NCBI RefSeq assembly: GCF_000820025.1
Contig: NZ_CDBI01000047.1
Coordinates: 62,001-126,000 of the forward strand
DNA length: 64,000 nt
DNA from: Aeromonas popoffii
GTDB taxonomy: Bacteria; Pseudomonadota; Gammaproteobacteria; Enterobacterales; Aeromonadaceae
Direction: 5' to 3'
Within the stretch, counting starts at the first letter, position 1, and each line of letters opens with the position of its first letter. This document shows positions 17,561-26,728 of the stretch, in pieces. Under the pieces are notes generated by a model. It was not told the DNA's origin and ran no database searches. It saw only the letters and a program-made list of their open reading frames with translations. Position numbers and translations under genes: made by a program.

Positions 17561-18721
17561 TCAGCCTGCCTTGCGCTTCAAGTAGACCCCGGCTTCCATG
17601 TGATGAGTCCAGGGGAACTGGTCAAACAGGGCGAGGCGGGCGATCTCGTGGGTCTCGCCAAGCAGCTGCATGTTGGCTTGCAGTGTCTCCGGGTTGCAGG
17701 AGATGTAGAGGATGTTGTCGTACTCCTGCACCAGTTTGACGGTGGCATCGTCGAGACCGGCGCGGGGCGGGTCGACGAAGATGGTGTTGCACTGGTAACT
17801 ATTGAGATCGACCCCCTTGAGGCGGTTGAACTCCCGCTCGCCACGCATCGCCATGGTGAACTCTTCGGCCGACATGCGCAGTATGATCAGGTTGTCGATG
17901 CCGTTGGCGGCGATGTTGAACTGGGCTGAGTCGACGCTCGGCTTGGCGATCTCGGTGGCCAGTACCTTGCGAAAATTCTGGGCCAGGGCGATGGAGAAGT
18001 TGCCGTTGCCGCAATAGAGTTCCAGCAGATCTCCCTCGCTCCCCCTGGTCACATCCAGCGCCCAGCCCAGCATCTGCTCATTGATGGCCGCGTTGGGCTG
18101 GGTGAAGCTGTTCTCCACCTGCTTGTAGGTGAGCTCACGGCCCTGCACTGTCAGCCGCTCGATGACAAACTCCTCACCCAGGCAGATCTTCTGTTTGTGG
18201 GCGCGGCCAATCAGCCGCAGGTCGAACCCCTGAGCCCGCAGATCGGCTTGCAGCGTCTCGGCGGCTTGCTGCCACTCGGCTTCCAGCTTGCGGTGATAGA
18301 GCAAGCTGACGCAAAGCTGGCCGGATTGGGTGGAGAGGTAATCGATCTGGAACAGCTTGCGGCGCAGCACGGGGTGCGGGCGCAGCCCTGCCAGCAGCAG
18401 CGGCATCAGCTGGTTGATCAGAAGGCTGGCGGTGGGGAAGTGATCGACCCGGATGATCTCCTTGGTGGCCGGTGCATACATGCAGTGGAAGAGGTCATCC
18501 CCCTCGTGCCAGATGCGAAATTCGGCGCGCATCCGGTAATGCTCGGCGGGGGAGGCATGCACCTCCAGTGAAGGCGGATTGAAGCCGGCAAACAGCTGGG
18601 TGAGTCGCTCGCTCTTCTCATCGAGCTGGGCCTGATAGTCGGTGGGGGTCCGCAGGGCCTGAGCATTGGCGACAGCCCGCTGGGGTTGAGCATCGGCGGG
18701 AGTCCGCTGGGATTGGGTCAT
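17561..18721 (-). CDS. trmA: tRNA (uracil-54-C5) methyltransferase
   Basis: A 386-residue SAM-dependent enzyme forming ribothymidine in the tRNA T-loop. Motifs: [15 protein letters not shown] (SAM binding, about 235-249), the VDPPRAGLD loop (about 320-328) and the catalytic cysteine in YISCNPETL (about 345), plus the conserved [16 protein letters not shown] near residue 62. It is about 20 residues longer than E. coli TrmA because of a 9-residue tandem repeat in front of the usual DYQAQLDEK start. Shine-Dalgarno GAGG precedes ATG 18721. Confidence 0.95.
   Translation of the reverse strand: MTQSQRTPADAQPQRAVANAQALRTPTDYQAQLDEKSERLTQLFAGFNPPSLEVHASPAEHYRMRAEFRIWHEGDDLFHCMYAPATKEIIRVDHFPTASLLINQLMPLLLAGLRPHPVLRRKLFQIDYLSTQSGQLCVSLLYHRKLEAEWQQAAETLQADLRAQGFDLRLIGRAHKQKICLGEEFVIERLTVQGRELTYKQVENSFTQPNAAINEQMLGWALDVTRGSEGDLLELYCGNGNFSIALAQNFRKVLATEIAKPSVDSAQFNIAANGIDNLIILRMSAEEFTMAMRGEREFNRLKGVDLNSYQCNTIFVDPPRAGLDDATVKLVQEYDNILYISCNPETLQANMQLLGETHEIARLALFDQFPWTHHMEAGVYLKRKAG
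18626..18706 (-). repeat. 27-base tandem repeat inside the 5' end of trmA
   Basis: Three diverged 27-base units encode [18 protein letters not shown] and RTPTDYQAQ (TrmA residues 6-32). The first two share CCGCTGGG...TTGAGCATCGGCG-type blocks exactly 27 bases apart (for example CCGCTGG at 18677 and 18704 on the plus strand). The third overlaps the ordinary TrmA N-terminus, so the extra units look like in-frame duplications. Confidence 0.7.
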
Positions 18722-18892
18722 GATTTACCTCACATGCACGCCGGCCGGGCCGGGTCGAAATCGGGGGAAGGCAACGGGCCACCCAAAGGGTGTGGATTTT
18801 AAAAGGCCGTTGCAGATTGTCCAGTATTTTGTGGTCAAGAAGTGTTCAGTCAGGCCGATACCTGATCTACAGGCATGGTGGGAGGACACATT

Positions 18893-20035
18893 ATGCAAAT
18901 CGACGGCGTGGGCTCAGCCCAAACCAAGGGAGTGGGCGTTTCGCCCAAGGCACCCCAACAGGCACAAGAGAAGCAGACCCGTAGTGCAGAGGAGGTCTCC
19001 CTGCACAAGCCGCCCAAATGGGCGCAGGTGCTGGTGCAGCAGGCGTTGCAGTTTGCGCTGGAGATCAATGGCCAGGGTTATCAGGCTCCGAAGGCAAAAG
19101 AGCCCGAGGAGATAACGCCGGAGACCCTGTTCGACTTCCAGTCGGTGGCGGACAACGTGTTGCAGTTTATCACCGGACGGCTTGGCGCCGCGCGGGCCGA
19201 TGGCAAATCCGACGACGACCTGACCAATATGATGGAGCAGGCCCGCAAAGGAGTGGACAAGGGCTTTGGTGATGCCCGCAAGCAGTTGGGTGACTGGGCT
19301 ACCGATAACGAAGACATCAAGACGGGCATAGATCAGAGCTACAAGCTGATCCAGAAGGGGCTCGATCAGTTCGAGAAAGAGTTCTTCGGCAAGGTCTCTT
19401 CTACCGACATGGGGCAGGCCGAAATGGCCAGTCGCCAGCAGGGATCGCTTGAGATCCAGACCAAGGATGGCGACAAGGTAGTGCTGCGCTTCAATGACAA
19501 TTGGCAGCTCAAGTCACATAAAGACGACAGCGGCAGCCAGTTCAGCCTCAAGTCGAGCCAGAGCTTCAGCTTCTCGCTGGAAGGGGATCTCAGCAGCGAG
19601 GAGATGGACTCCATCGGCAAGCTGGTCAAGGGGATCGACGATCTGGCGGGCAATTTCTTCTCCGGCAATTTCGAGGATCTGCTGAAAAAGGCGGGCGAAC
19701 TGAAGCTGGATGACAGCCAGCTCGCCTCCTACTCCCTCAAGCTCAAGCAGAGCGTCAAGCTGAGCCAGACCTACCAGGGGGCCAGCTCGTTGCAGGATCT
19801 CCTCAAGCCGCTGGCGGACTATCTGCCCAAGCTCGATCAGGTGCAGCAACAGGCGGATGCCCTGCTGCCGAAATCGCAGCAGCAGGCACTGACTCCTGCG
19901 GTGCTGGCGGCCCGCGGCCAGAGCGAACCGGCCCAGGCCAACAGCTTTACCAGCTTCAACCAGCGGATGCTGGAGGCGCTGCGAATGATAGGCCAGTTCC
20001 AGCCTGCGACCGAGCCCACCAGCAAGCGCGTCTGA
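18893..20035 (+). CDS. DUF5610 domain protein
   Basis: A 380-residue soluble protein without signal peptide or membrane segment. The N-terminal 45 residues are low-complexity (Gly, Gln, Lys); a DUF5610-like helical region (about 50-165, FDFQSVADNVLQFITGRL...FGDARKQLGDW) is followed by a Ser/Lys/Leu-rich segment with alternating strands (about 180-330) and a charged C-terminus. Many internal KSSQS/LKLKQS stretches suggest a beta-solenoid or coiled architecture, but this is inference. The ATG at 18893 follows GGGAGGA by six bases; an earlier ATG at 18875 lacks one. Function unknown. The 170-base gap before it shows no clear promoter. Confidence 0.7.
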   Translation: MQIDGVGSAQTKGVGVSPKAPQQAQEKQTRSAEEVSLHKPPKWAQVLVQQALQFALEINGQGYQAPKAKEPEEITPETLFDFQSVADNVLQFITGRLGAARADGKSDDDLTNMMEQARKGVDKGFGDARKQLGDWATDNEDIKTGIDQSYKLIQKGLDQFEKEFFGKVSSTDMGQAEMASRQQGSLEIQTKDGDKVVLRFNDNWQLKSHKDDSGSQFSLKSSQSFSFSLEGDLSSEEMDSIGKLVKGIDDLAGNFFSGNFEDLLKKAGELKLDDSQLASYSLKLKQSVKLSQTYQGASSLQDLLKPLADYLPKLDQVQQQADALLPKSQQQALTPAVLAARGQSEPAQANSFTSFNQRMLEALRMIGQFQPATEPTSKRV

Positions 20036-20125
20036 GCCGCCAGCGTGCAACGCAAGCCATGACCTGCCGTTTGCCTGCTCCCCCGGGGGCTGGCAAACTG
20101 GCTCTTTTCCCAATCCGGCGACCTT

Positions 20126-20659
20126 ATGAACCCCAAGAAGCCCAGAGACAAGCGCGAGCTCTGCTACCCCTTCATCTTCGAAACCCAGTTCCAGTGTGAT
20201 TACGAGATCGCCACCGACGAGCTTTGCTGTCAGGTGGGGGCCGTGCTCGCCCAGTTGCCACTGGCAGAGGGGACCCAGGAGGTGGTGGCCGACCTAGGGG
20301 CCCTGCAGCGGCTTATCTACAACCTCAACGGCTCGGTACGGGGCAAGCTCGGTATTTTTGAAGAGGATCTGGCGTGGCTGAAAACACGGTATGACCACTA
20401 CAACGAGGCGAGCCGTGGCCGGGTTACGGGTTTCGTGCTGCCCCAGGGGCCCCAGCCCATTCCCACCCTGCACCTGTGCCGCTGCGGCAGCAAGAAGGTG
20501 GTTCGTCTGCTGGTGCGCCTCGAGGAGAGCGGTGTCCGCTTCGATCCCATCCTCTATCGCTTCGCCAACCTGCTGGCCAACTTCTTCTTCGTGCTGACCG
20601 TCTTCCTCAAGCAGTTGTGGCAGGTGGAAGAAGTGCCCTACGTCAGCATCAATTACTGA
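20126..20659 (+). CDS. Divergent PduO-type cobalamin adenosyltransferase-like protein
   Basis: A 177-residue protein whose layout matches PduO-type ATP:cob(I)alamin adenosyltransferases: TDELCCQVGAVLAQL (compare DELNAxIG), then GFVLPQGPQPIPTLHLCRCGSKK (compare FILPGG..ALHLARTxxRR) and a final helix RFANLLANFFFVLTVFLKQ (compare YLNRLSDxLFVLAR). The usual N-terminal TxTGDxGxT ATP loop is missing, the catalytic RRAER is SKKVVR, and the final Asp is Asn. It is therefore probably a five-helix-bundle relative that does not adenosylate cobalamin. It follows the DUF5610 gene on the same strand by 90 bases; no cobalamin genes are nearby. Confidence 0.55.
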   Translation: MNPKKPRDKRELCYPFIFETQFQCDYEIATDELCCQVGAVLAQLPLAEGTQEVVADLGALQRLIYNLNGSVRGKLGIFEEDLAWLKTRYDHYNEASRGRVTGFVLPQGPQPIPTLHLCRCGSKKVVRLLVRLEESGVRFDPILYRFANLLANFFFVLTVFLKQLWQVEEVPYVSINY

Positions 20660-20703
20660 CAGGCAGGCTTATCGCCAGACAGCTGCTAGCTGATTGCCCT
20701 GCA

Positions 20704-20731
20704 TAAAAAAACCGGAGCCTTGCGCTCCGGT
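20704..20731 (-). terminator. malZ terminator
   Basis: ACCGGAGC (20711-20718) pairs with GCTCCGGT (20724-20731); on the minus strand the hairpin is followed by seven T residues. It lies 29 bases past the malZ stop and also just past the convergent adenosyltransferase-like gene. Confidence 0.88.
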
Positions 20732-20759
20732 GTTGATTTTCAGCGCGCCAGCAGCGCAC

Positions 20760-22589
20760 TCAGCTGGAGAGCAGCACTCTGGCCGAGTTGGCCGGGATGG
20801 TGAGTTGTACTTCACCCTGCACCACTTCGAACTTCTCACCGTTGAAGGCGTCTGTGAAGCGGCTGGCCGGGCTGGCGGTCTGCCACAGGGGCAGGCTGAT
20901 GGTGCGCGGCTCGGTCGGATGACGGTTGCAGGCAACCACCACCTGATCGCTTTGCAGGGTGCGGGCGAACACATAGCTGTGCGGGCCTGCATAGAGGGTC
21001 TGAATGTCACCACGGCGCAGGGAGGGGCGCTGGCGGCGTATCTGGATCAACCGGCGGTAGTGGTCGTGCAACACGTGATCCCAAGCCGTGGTTTCCCAGG
21101 GGAAGCAGCGACGGCAGTCCGGGTCGTTGCCACCCGAGAGCCCCACCTCGTCACCGTAGTAGATGGAGGGTACGCCGATATAGGTGAGCAGCAGGGTGGC
21201 GGCCAGGGCCATGCGCTGCTTGTCTTCGCCCAGCAGGTGGAGGAAGCGGGCGGTATCGTGGCTGTCCAGCAGGTTGAACTGGGCCAGCTGGTTCTTGAAC
21301 GGGATATGGGCCCGCGCCAGTTTGAGCCAGCGATCCAGCTCCCCGGCGCTGATCTTGATGGGGTGATAGGCGATGTCCTGCCCCGTCAGAAAGGCGCGGA
21401 TCGGGTGGGCGAAGCCATAGTAATTCATGGCGCCATCCTCCTGATCTCCTTGCAGCCACTGGCTCGCCTCGCAGAAGTGCTCACCGAGCACATAGGCATC
21501 CGGGTTCTCCTGCTTCACGGCGCCGCGAATGGCGCGCACATGGCCGCGATTGCCCTCGGCCGTGCCACGCTCCCCCAGCATGTGGATCACATCGAAGCGC
21601 CAGCCATCGATCTGGTAGGGGGCCCGCATCCAATAGCGCAGGATGGCGTCATCGGCGCGATAGATGGCGTCCTGCACCTGTTCGCTGGCAAAGTCGAGTT
21701 TGGGCAGGCTGCGAATGCCCTTCCAGCTGACATAGTCCCCTTCGTTGTCAAAGGTGTAGAAGCTGCGCCACGGCGAATCCGGGTTGCGCTGGGCCCCCAG
21801 CGGCGGGCAGAACCAGGGGTGCTGGGTCGAGGTGTGGTTCACCACGGCATCCAGGATGACCTTCATGCCGCGCTGGTGCAGGTTGCGGGTCAGCTCGGCG
21901 AACTGCTCGTTGCTGCCTAGGTGGGTGTCCACCTTGAAGTAGTCCTGGGTATCGTACTTGTGGTTGCTCGGCGAATCGAAGATGGGGTTCAGGTAGAGGG
22001 CCGTGACCCCGAGAGATTGCAGGTAGTGCAGCTTGGCATCGATGCCCGCCAGATCCCCGCCGTAAAATTCACAGGCGCCATGCCCCTCTTCGTGACGGCT
22101 GACCGGCTCACCCCACGCCTTGCTGATGACCGCCTTGCCTCTGTACTCGTATTCGTGATGCTTGACGCTCAGCGAGGGATCGCCGTTGCAGAAGCGGTCG
22201 GGGAAGATCTGGTAGAACACCTGATCCTGCACCCAGGCCGGGGGCTGATGCAGGCTGTTGAAGCGAAAATGTTGCTCGCGTGGCGGTATGGCCGGGCTGA
22301 CACCCGCACCGTGCAGCCACCACTGCTCTTCGTCGGTCAGGCACTTGAAACAGTAGAGGTGGATATCCTGTCCTTTGACCAGCGGCAGGGTCGCCTGCCA
22401 TACCTGCAACCTGTCCCGGGTGGAGACTGGCGTCATGGCCACCAGGTACTCCTCGTTGTCTGGCTCGTGGCGCAGCCACACCTCCCGAATGGGGGTATCC
22501 AGCGCGCTGAACAGGGTGAGTTGCAGGGTGTTGGCGCTCTCTTTGAACCAGGGCGCCACCTGGGGATGAAACAGAAATGGATGGGTCAT
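20760..22589 (-). CDS. malZ: Maltodextrin glucosidase
   Basis: A 609-residue cytoplasmic GH13 enzyme releasing glucose from the reducing end of short maltodextrins. An N-terminal beta-domain (1-120) precedes the TIM barrel with conserved regions DAVVNHT (region I), DGWRFDVIH (nucleophile Asp), VLGEHF (acid/base Glu) and NLLDSHDT (stabiliser Asp). Length and the FYQIFPDRFCNGDPS signature fit MalZ of E. coli (604 residues), rather than a secreted amylase, since there is no signal peptide. No other maltose gene is in the window. The HDOD gene ends six bases from its start on the same strand. Confidence 0.9.
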   Translation of the reverse strand: MTHPFLFHPQVAPWFKESANTLQLTLFSALDTPIREVWLRHEPDNEEYLVAMTPVSTRDRLQVWQATLPLVKGQDIHLYCFKCLTDEEQWWLHGAGVSPAIPPREQHFRFNSLHQPPAWVQDQVFYQIFPDRFCNGDPSLSVKHHEYEYRGKAVISKAWGEPVSRHEEGHGACEFYGGDLAGIDAKLHYLQSLGVTALYLNPIFDSPSNHKYDTQDYFKVDTHLGSNEQFAELTRNLHQRGMKVILDAVVNHTSTQHPWFCPPLGAQRNPDSPWRSFYTFDNEGDYVSWKGIRSLPKLDFASEQVQDAIYRADDAILRYWMRAPYQIDGWRFDVIHMLGERGTAEGNRGHVRAIRGAVKQENPDAYVLGEHFCEASQWLQGDQEDGAMNYYGFAHPIRAFLTGQDIAYHPIKISAGELDRWLKLARAHIPFKNQLAQFNLLDSHDTARFLHLLGEDKQRMALAATLLLTYIGVPSIYYGDEVGLSGGNDPDCRRCFPWETTAWDHVLHDHYRRLIQIRRQRPSLRRGDIQTLYAGPHSYVFARTLQSDQVVVACNRHPTEPRTISLPLWQTASPASRFTDAFNGEKFEVVQGEVQLTIPANSARVLLSS

Positions 22590-22594
22590 GATGC

Positions 22595-23443
22595 TTATTG
22601 AGTCAGAAGGTCGGCGAGGGCATTACCCTGTTCGTGAAGTGTTTCGAGCTGGCCTGCCAATGACACGGGATCCAGCCCCAGCTGATCGGCGAGCGGCTTG
22701 GGGAAGCGGGCAATGATGGTCTGGGCTGGCACACCCGCATTCCAGGCGAAGGAGATAAACACGGCGAGCCGGATCAGCACCGCCTCCTTGCTGACCGGAT
22801 CGTGGGAGAGGGGCTCCAGCTGCTGTGAGATGGCGTTGACGAAGGACTCCGACAGGTTCCAGCGCCGCGCCAGCTCGGCACCGAGCTGGGCATAGTCGTA
22901 GCCCAGCATCTCCCGCTGAGCCTCGACCCGACTGCTGCCCTTCTGGATCGCCATGTTGATGATCTCGGCCTCTTCCGGCAGGGTACTCTGGATGAGCAGC
23001 TCACCTATGTTGTGGATCAGCGCACAGGTGAAGGCGGTCTCGGGATCGAGCACCTTGGCCTCTTGGGCCAGGGTCCGGGCTATGGTGGCGACCTGGAAGG
23101 TCTCGGTCCAGAACTTGTTCTTGTCGAAGCTGGGGGGCGCCTTGAAGCTGCTGATGATGCCGGAGGCGACCACCACGGAGCGCAGCCGGTTGAAACCGAG
23201 GCGGATCACCGCCTGTTCGATGGAAGTGACCTCATTGCCGCGGCGCAGGGCGGCCGAGTTGGCCATTCGCAGCACCTTGACGCTGATCACCTGGTCCATG
23301 GCGATCTTGGCCGCGATCTGGTCGATGCGGGCGTTTTCATCGTTGAAGCTCTGCATCAACTCATGCAGCAGCTGCGGGATAGTGGGGAGTTGTTTGATCT
23401 TGCCAAACAGACGATCCATCGACATGGCTGAGACAGCCTCCAT
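22595..23443 (-). CDS. HDOD domain signalling protein
   Basis: An HDOD domain fills about residues 20-210 (LPTIPQLLHELMQSF, DQVISVKVLRMANSA, SIEQAVIRLGFNRLRSVVVASG, FTCALIHNIGELLI), a degenerate HD phosphohydrolase fold used in bacterial signalling and found without partner domains in many Aeromonas and Vibrio proteins. The HD metal residues are partly replaced (HNIGE), so catalysis is doubtful. The start is uncertain: ATG 23443 gives 282 residues, with alternatives at 23470 (GTG) and 23425. It is immediately upstream of malZ and may share its transcript. Confidence 0.8.
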   Translation of the reverse strand: MEAVSAMSMDRLFGKIKQLPTIPQLLHELMQSFNDENARIDQIAAKIAMDQVISVKVLRMANSAALRRGNEVTSIEQAVIRLGFNRLRSVVVASGIISSFKAPPSFDKNKFWTETFQVATIARTLAQEAKVLDPETAFTCALIHNIGELLIQSTLPEEAEIINMAIQKGSSRVEAQREMLGYDYAQLGAELARRWNLSESFVNAISQQLEPLSHDPVSKEAVLIRLAVFISFAWNAGVPAQTIIARFPKPLADQLGLDPVSLAGQLETLHEQGNALADLLTQ

Positions 23444-23513
23444 TGCGAACACTGCCTCACATTGTGCCACAGGCGGGGCACATGTTCCTGTTTGTGGTAC
23501 CGGTTTGTGAGCG

Positions 23514-23933
23514 TCAGCGCACCCAGTCTTGCAGCTGGTATTCCAAACGGTGCCGTTTCCCTTCTAGGACCAGGGTCTGGGTGGTGCCGCTCAGGGTGAC
23601 CCCTTCGGTCAGGGTGGTGATGACGGCCTGTTCTATGGCGTCGAGCTGTGCCTGACAGGCCATCTCTGTGCTGCCCAGGCTGGTGACCCAGAATCTGTCG
23701 CCCTCGAGGTGCCCCTGGCCAAAGTAGCGATTGCAACCGGCGATACCGTTGACGGTGAAGTGCTCACCTATCTCGAAATCGGGCGGGTTGTCTCGTGAGG
23801 CAGTGATGGCCTGGCCATCCAGCTTGTCGAGCACCCAGTGATGGTGCTGTAACTCTTGCTGGACGAACGAGGGAGTACTGCTGCAGGCGCTGAGCAGGAT
23901 CAGGGCGAGCAACAGTAGCAAGAATCTGGGCAT
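23514..23933 (-). CDS. META domain lipoprotein
   Basis: A 139-residue protein with a lipoprotein signal peptide (MPRFLLLLLALILLSACSS, lipobox LSAC, Cys17) and one META/HslJ domain: HHHWVLDKLDGQAI, FTVNGIAGCNRYFGQG and a strand ending STEMACQAQLDAIEQA. The two conserved cysteines of the domain (GCNRY, MACQ) are present. HslJ-type proteins are surface-exposed heat-inducible factors tied to novobiocin tolerance in E. coli; the role here is not known. Plus side: 180-base gap to yegD without recognisable elements. Confidence 0.85.
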   Translation of the reverse strand: MPRFLLLLLALILLSACSSTPSFVQQELQHHHWVLDKLDGQAITASRDNPPDFEIGEHFTVNGIAGCNRYFGQGHLEGDRFWVTSLGSTEMACQAQLDAIEQAVITTLTEGVTLSGTTQTLVLEGKRHRLEYQLQDWVR

Positions 23934-24121
23934 GGAAGGGCTCCAATAGTGGGAGCGACAAGCATACCTCCTGCACAGCCCTCGGGGCAGGGCGAGGGGG
24001 GCGGCCCCCGACCACTTCTGTCGCCCTGCAGGTCAGCCCTGTGTCGTTAAATGGCAACACTTGTTGGTCGGCGGGATTTGTTCGATGCCAACAAGATGAC
24101 CGCAACCCTGAGCGCTTTGTA

Positions 24122-25483
24122 TCAGCGGTTGAATAGACGCTCGGCGTAACGGGCAAGTCCTGCCGCCACCGAACCGAAGTCATCGCCACCTTCAAGCGGA
24201 ATCGTGGGCAACTTCTGACGAATGTAGGCGGCGATGAGCGGCGAGCGGGCACTGCCGCCGGTGACGAAGATACGGTCGGGCTGCACACCCGCGGCGGCAA
24301 TGGCTTGCTCCATCAGCTCGCCAATCTTCTCCAGCAGCAGGGCCGAGGCGTTGGCCAGCTGCTCGCGATTGAGTTCAGCCTCCAGTCCCTTCTCCAGCTC
24401 GCTCAGAGACTGATGACTGGATGCCTGCTCCGAGAGGGCGATCTTGCCCTGCTCGGCGCGCCACACCAGCTGGTGGCTCAGCTTGTGGGCCCGCAGATTG
24501 GCAAGGCGACCCAGCTTGCTGCCTGGCTGGCTGTCGAGCTGCAGATCCTGCAGCTGACGGGCGGTATCCAGGCTGTAGAAGCGGCCCTGGGCACTGACGT
24601 CGTTGATAGCGGCCGCATCCCAGAACAGCGGGTGGGGCAGTGGTTTGCCGGTCTTGAGGGTCTCGTGCATGCCGAGCAGCGGCATCATCCCCTCTACCGT
24701 CAGCCGGATGTCGAAGTCGTTGCCGCCGATGCGCTGGCCGCTGTGGCCGAGCAGATCGCCGCTGCGATCCAGCTGGTCGCGATGGCTCGGGCCCATCCGC
24801 AGCATGGAGCAGTCTGTGGTGCCGCCGCCGATATCCACCACCAGCACGATGGCGTCTTCGTCCAGCCGTGCCTCGAACTCGAAACCGGCCGCCACGGGTT
24901 CATAGAGGAACTCCACCTGTTCGAACCCGGCTAGACGGGCCGCCTCGGTGAGGATAGCGATGGCCTGGCTGTTGCTTTCCTCCCCGGCCAGCCCCTGGAA
25001 GTTGACTGGACGACCGATCACGGCGCGGCGCACCTGAGTGCCGAGCTGCTGCTCCGCCTCGCGGCGCACGTGCAGCATCATGGCGCAGACGATGTCCTCG
25101 AACAGCGCGATTTGGGGGGCCTTGAGGCCGTAGGCGCCGAGGAAGGATTTCGGCGACTTGATGTAGTAGCCATCGTCCGGTTCCTCCAGATAGCGCTCCA
25201 GCGCCGCGGCACCGAAGCTCAGCTCGTCGATCAGTCCCTCTTCCCGCATCTGGCGGCGCACCGCCTGGGCCCGGGCGACCACGGGGCCGCGCAGCTTGAG
25301 GTATTCTGCCTGCTGGGCCGGGGCCAGCCCTTCGGCCAGGAGACCTGCGATGGCATCTCTGTGGGGCGCATGCAGGGTGGAGGGGAGATAGCGGGAACCG
25401 CACAGGGTCAGCAGCCTGGGGCTGCCTTGTTCCATCACGGCGACGGCACAGTTGGAGGTACCGTAATCAAATCCGATAAACAT
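24122..25483 (-). CDS. yegD: Hsp70-like protein YegD
   Basis: A 453-residue actin/Hsp70-fold ATPase lacking the substrate-binding domain of DnaK. Signatures: phosphate 1 loop FIGFDYGTSNCAVAV at the start, phosphate 2 LVVDIGGGTTDCSML (about 205-219), and adenosine loop RIFVTGGSARSPLI (about 405-418). The FYSLDTARQLQ and YIKSPKSFLGAYG segments are shared with E. coli YegD. It is thought to be a chaperone-like ATPase with unknown client. No co-chaperone gene adjoins it. Confidence 0.92.
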   Translation of the reverse strand: MFIGFDYGTSNCAVAVMEQGSPRLLTLCGSRYLPSTLHAPHRDAIAGLLAEGLAPAQQAEYLKLRGPVVARAQAVRRQMREEGLIDELSFGAAALERYLEEPDDGYYIKSPKSFLGAYGLKAPQIALFEDIVCAMMLHVRREAEQQLGTQVRRAVIGRPVNFQGLAGEESNSQAIAILTEAARLAGFEQVEFLYEPVAAGFEFEARLDEDAIVLVVDIGGGTTDCSMLRMGPSHRDQLDRSGDLLGHSGQRIGGNDFDIRLTVEGMMPLLGMHETLKTGKPLPHPLFWDAAAINDVSAQGRFYSLDTARQLQDLQLDSQPGSKLGRLANLRAHKLSHQLVWRAEQGKIALSEQASSHQSLSELEKGLEAELNREQLANASALLLEKIGELMEQAIAAAGVQPDRIFVTGGSARSPLIAAYIRQKLPTIPLEGGDDFGSVAAGLARYAERLFNR

Positions 25484-25607
25484 GGGCAGCCAGACTCCTG
25501 AATAAAAAAGGGCTGGTAGCCTACCCGATGGCGTCAGGTCTCACAACCCGGCGCCATGGTTATTGCGGCTGCAGGGGAGAATTGTATGACGAAGAGCATG
25601 TTGGTGT

Positions 25608-25636
25608 GGAAAACAGAGGGAGTGGCTCCCTCTGTT
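25608..25636 (-). terminator. ldhA terminator
   Basis: AACAGAGGGAG (25612-25622) pairs perfectly with CTCCCTCTGTT (25626-25636) across TGG; on the minus strand TTTT follows. It is 26 bases beyond the ldhA stop. Confidence 0.8.
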
Positions 25637-25661
25637 GCTCATGACTGCGGGGGCGAGAGGA

Positions 25662-26651
25662 TTACTCCACCTCGTTGTCGCTGCGGCCCTGGCTCTCGAT
25701 GGCCTTGAGGTTGCCGAGGGTGGTATCGGCGATGGCGTGCAGCGCCTCGCGGGTCAGGAAGGCCTGATGACCGGTAAACAGCACGTTGTGGCAGGCCGAC
25801 AGGCGGCGGAACACATCATCGGTGATCACCTCGTTGGACTTGTCGGAGAAGAAGAGATCCTCTTCCTCTTCGTAGACGTCCAGCCCCAGCGCGCCGATGC
25901 GGGCGGTCTTGAGTGCCTCGATGGCGGCATTGGAGTCGAGCAGGCCGCCCCGGCTGGTGTTGATGATCATCACTCCGTCCTTCATCTTGGCGAATGCCTC
26001 CTTGTTCAGCAGGTGATAGTTCTCCTTGAACAGCGGGCAGTGCAGGCTGATGACGTCGGACTGACGGAACAGGGTGTCGAGATCCACGTATTCGGCCCCC
26101 AGCTCGATGGCTGCCTGACTCGGGTAGGGGTCACTCACCAGCAGCCGCATGCCGAAGCCCTTGAGGATACGCAGGGTAGCGATGCCGATCTTGCCGGTGC
26201 CGATAATGCCGGCGGTGCGGCCGTGCATGTTGAAGCCGACCAGGCCTTCCAGCGAGAAGTTGGCATCGCGGGTGCGCTGATAGGCCTTATGGATGCGGCG
26301 GTTGAGGGTCATCATCAGCCCCACCGCGTGTTCGGCGACGGCTTCGGGGGAGTAGGCGGGCACGCGCACCACTTTCAGCCCCAGCTCCTTGGCGGCGACC
26401 AGATCCACGTTGTTGTAACCGGCGCAGCGCAGCGCGATCACCTTGGTGCCGTTGGCGGCCAGCTCGGTCAGTACCTCCCGATCGGCATCGTCATTGACGA
26501 ACAGGCACACCACGGGGAAGCCGTGGGCCAGCCGGGCTGTCTTGGCCTCCAGCCGCACGTCGAAGAACTCCAGCTCGTAACCGTACTGGCTGTTGGCCTG
26601 ATTGAAGTGGTCCTTGTCGTAGCTCTTGGTACTGAAAACGGCGATGTTCAT
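25662..26651 (-). CDS. ldhA: Fermentative D-lactate dehydrogenase
   Basis: A 329-residue NAD-dependent 2-hydroxyacid dehydrogenase reducing pyruvate to D-lactate. Rossmann motif GIIGTGKIGIATLRIL is near residues 149-164; the catalytic Arg lies in IINTSRGGLLD, Glu in LDVYEEEEDLFF and the His in LFTGHQAFLTREA, with IALRCAGYNNVDL in the substrate domain, all as in E. coli LdhA. Start ATG 26651 follows GGAG. Monocistronic; no oxygen-responsive operator was convincing in the 77-base gap to creA. Confidence 0.95.
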   Translation of the reverse strand: MNIAVFSTKSYDKDHFNQANSQYGYELEFFDVRLEAKTARLAHGFPVVCLFVNDDADREVLTELAANGTKVIALRCAGYNNVDLVAAKELGLKVVRVPAYSPEAVAEHAVGLMMTLNRRIHKAYQRTRDANFSLEGLVGFNMHGRTAGIIGTGKIGIATLRILKGFGMRLLVSDPYPSQAAIELGAEYVDLDTLFRQSDVISLHCPLFKENYHLLNKEAFAKMKDGVMIINTSRGGLLDSNAAIEALKTARIGALGLDVYEEEEDLFFSDKSNEVITDDVFRRLSACHNVLFTGHQAFLTREALHAIADTTLGNLKAIESQGRSDNEVE

Positions 26652-26728
26652 GGTGGGCTCTCCGCAACTAATGATGTAGTTAAATTACAACAAATAAAGC
26701 GTGTCATCACGGGTTAAATGGTGGCTTT

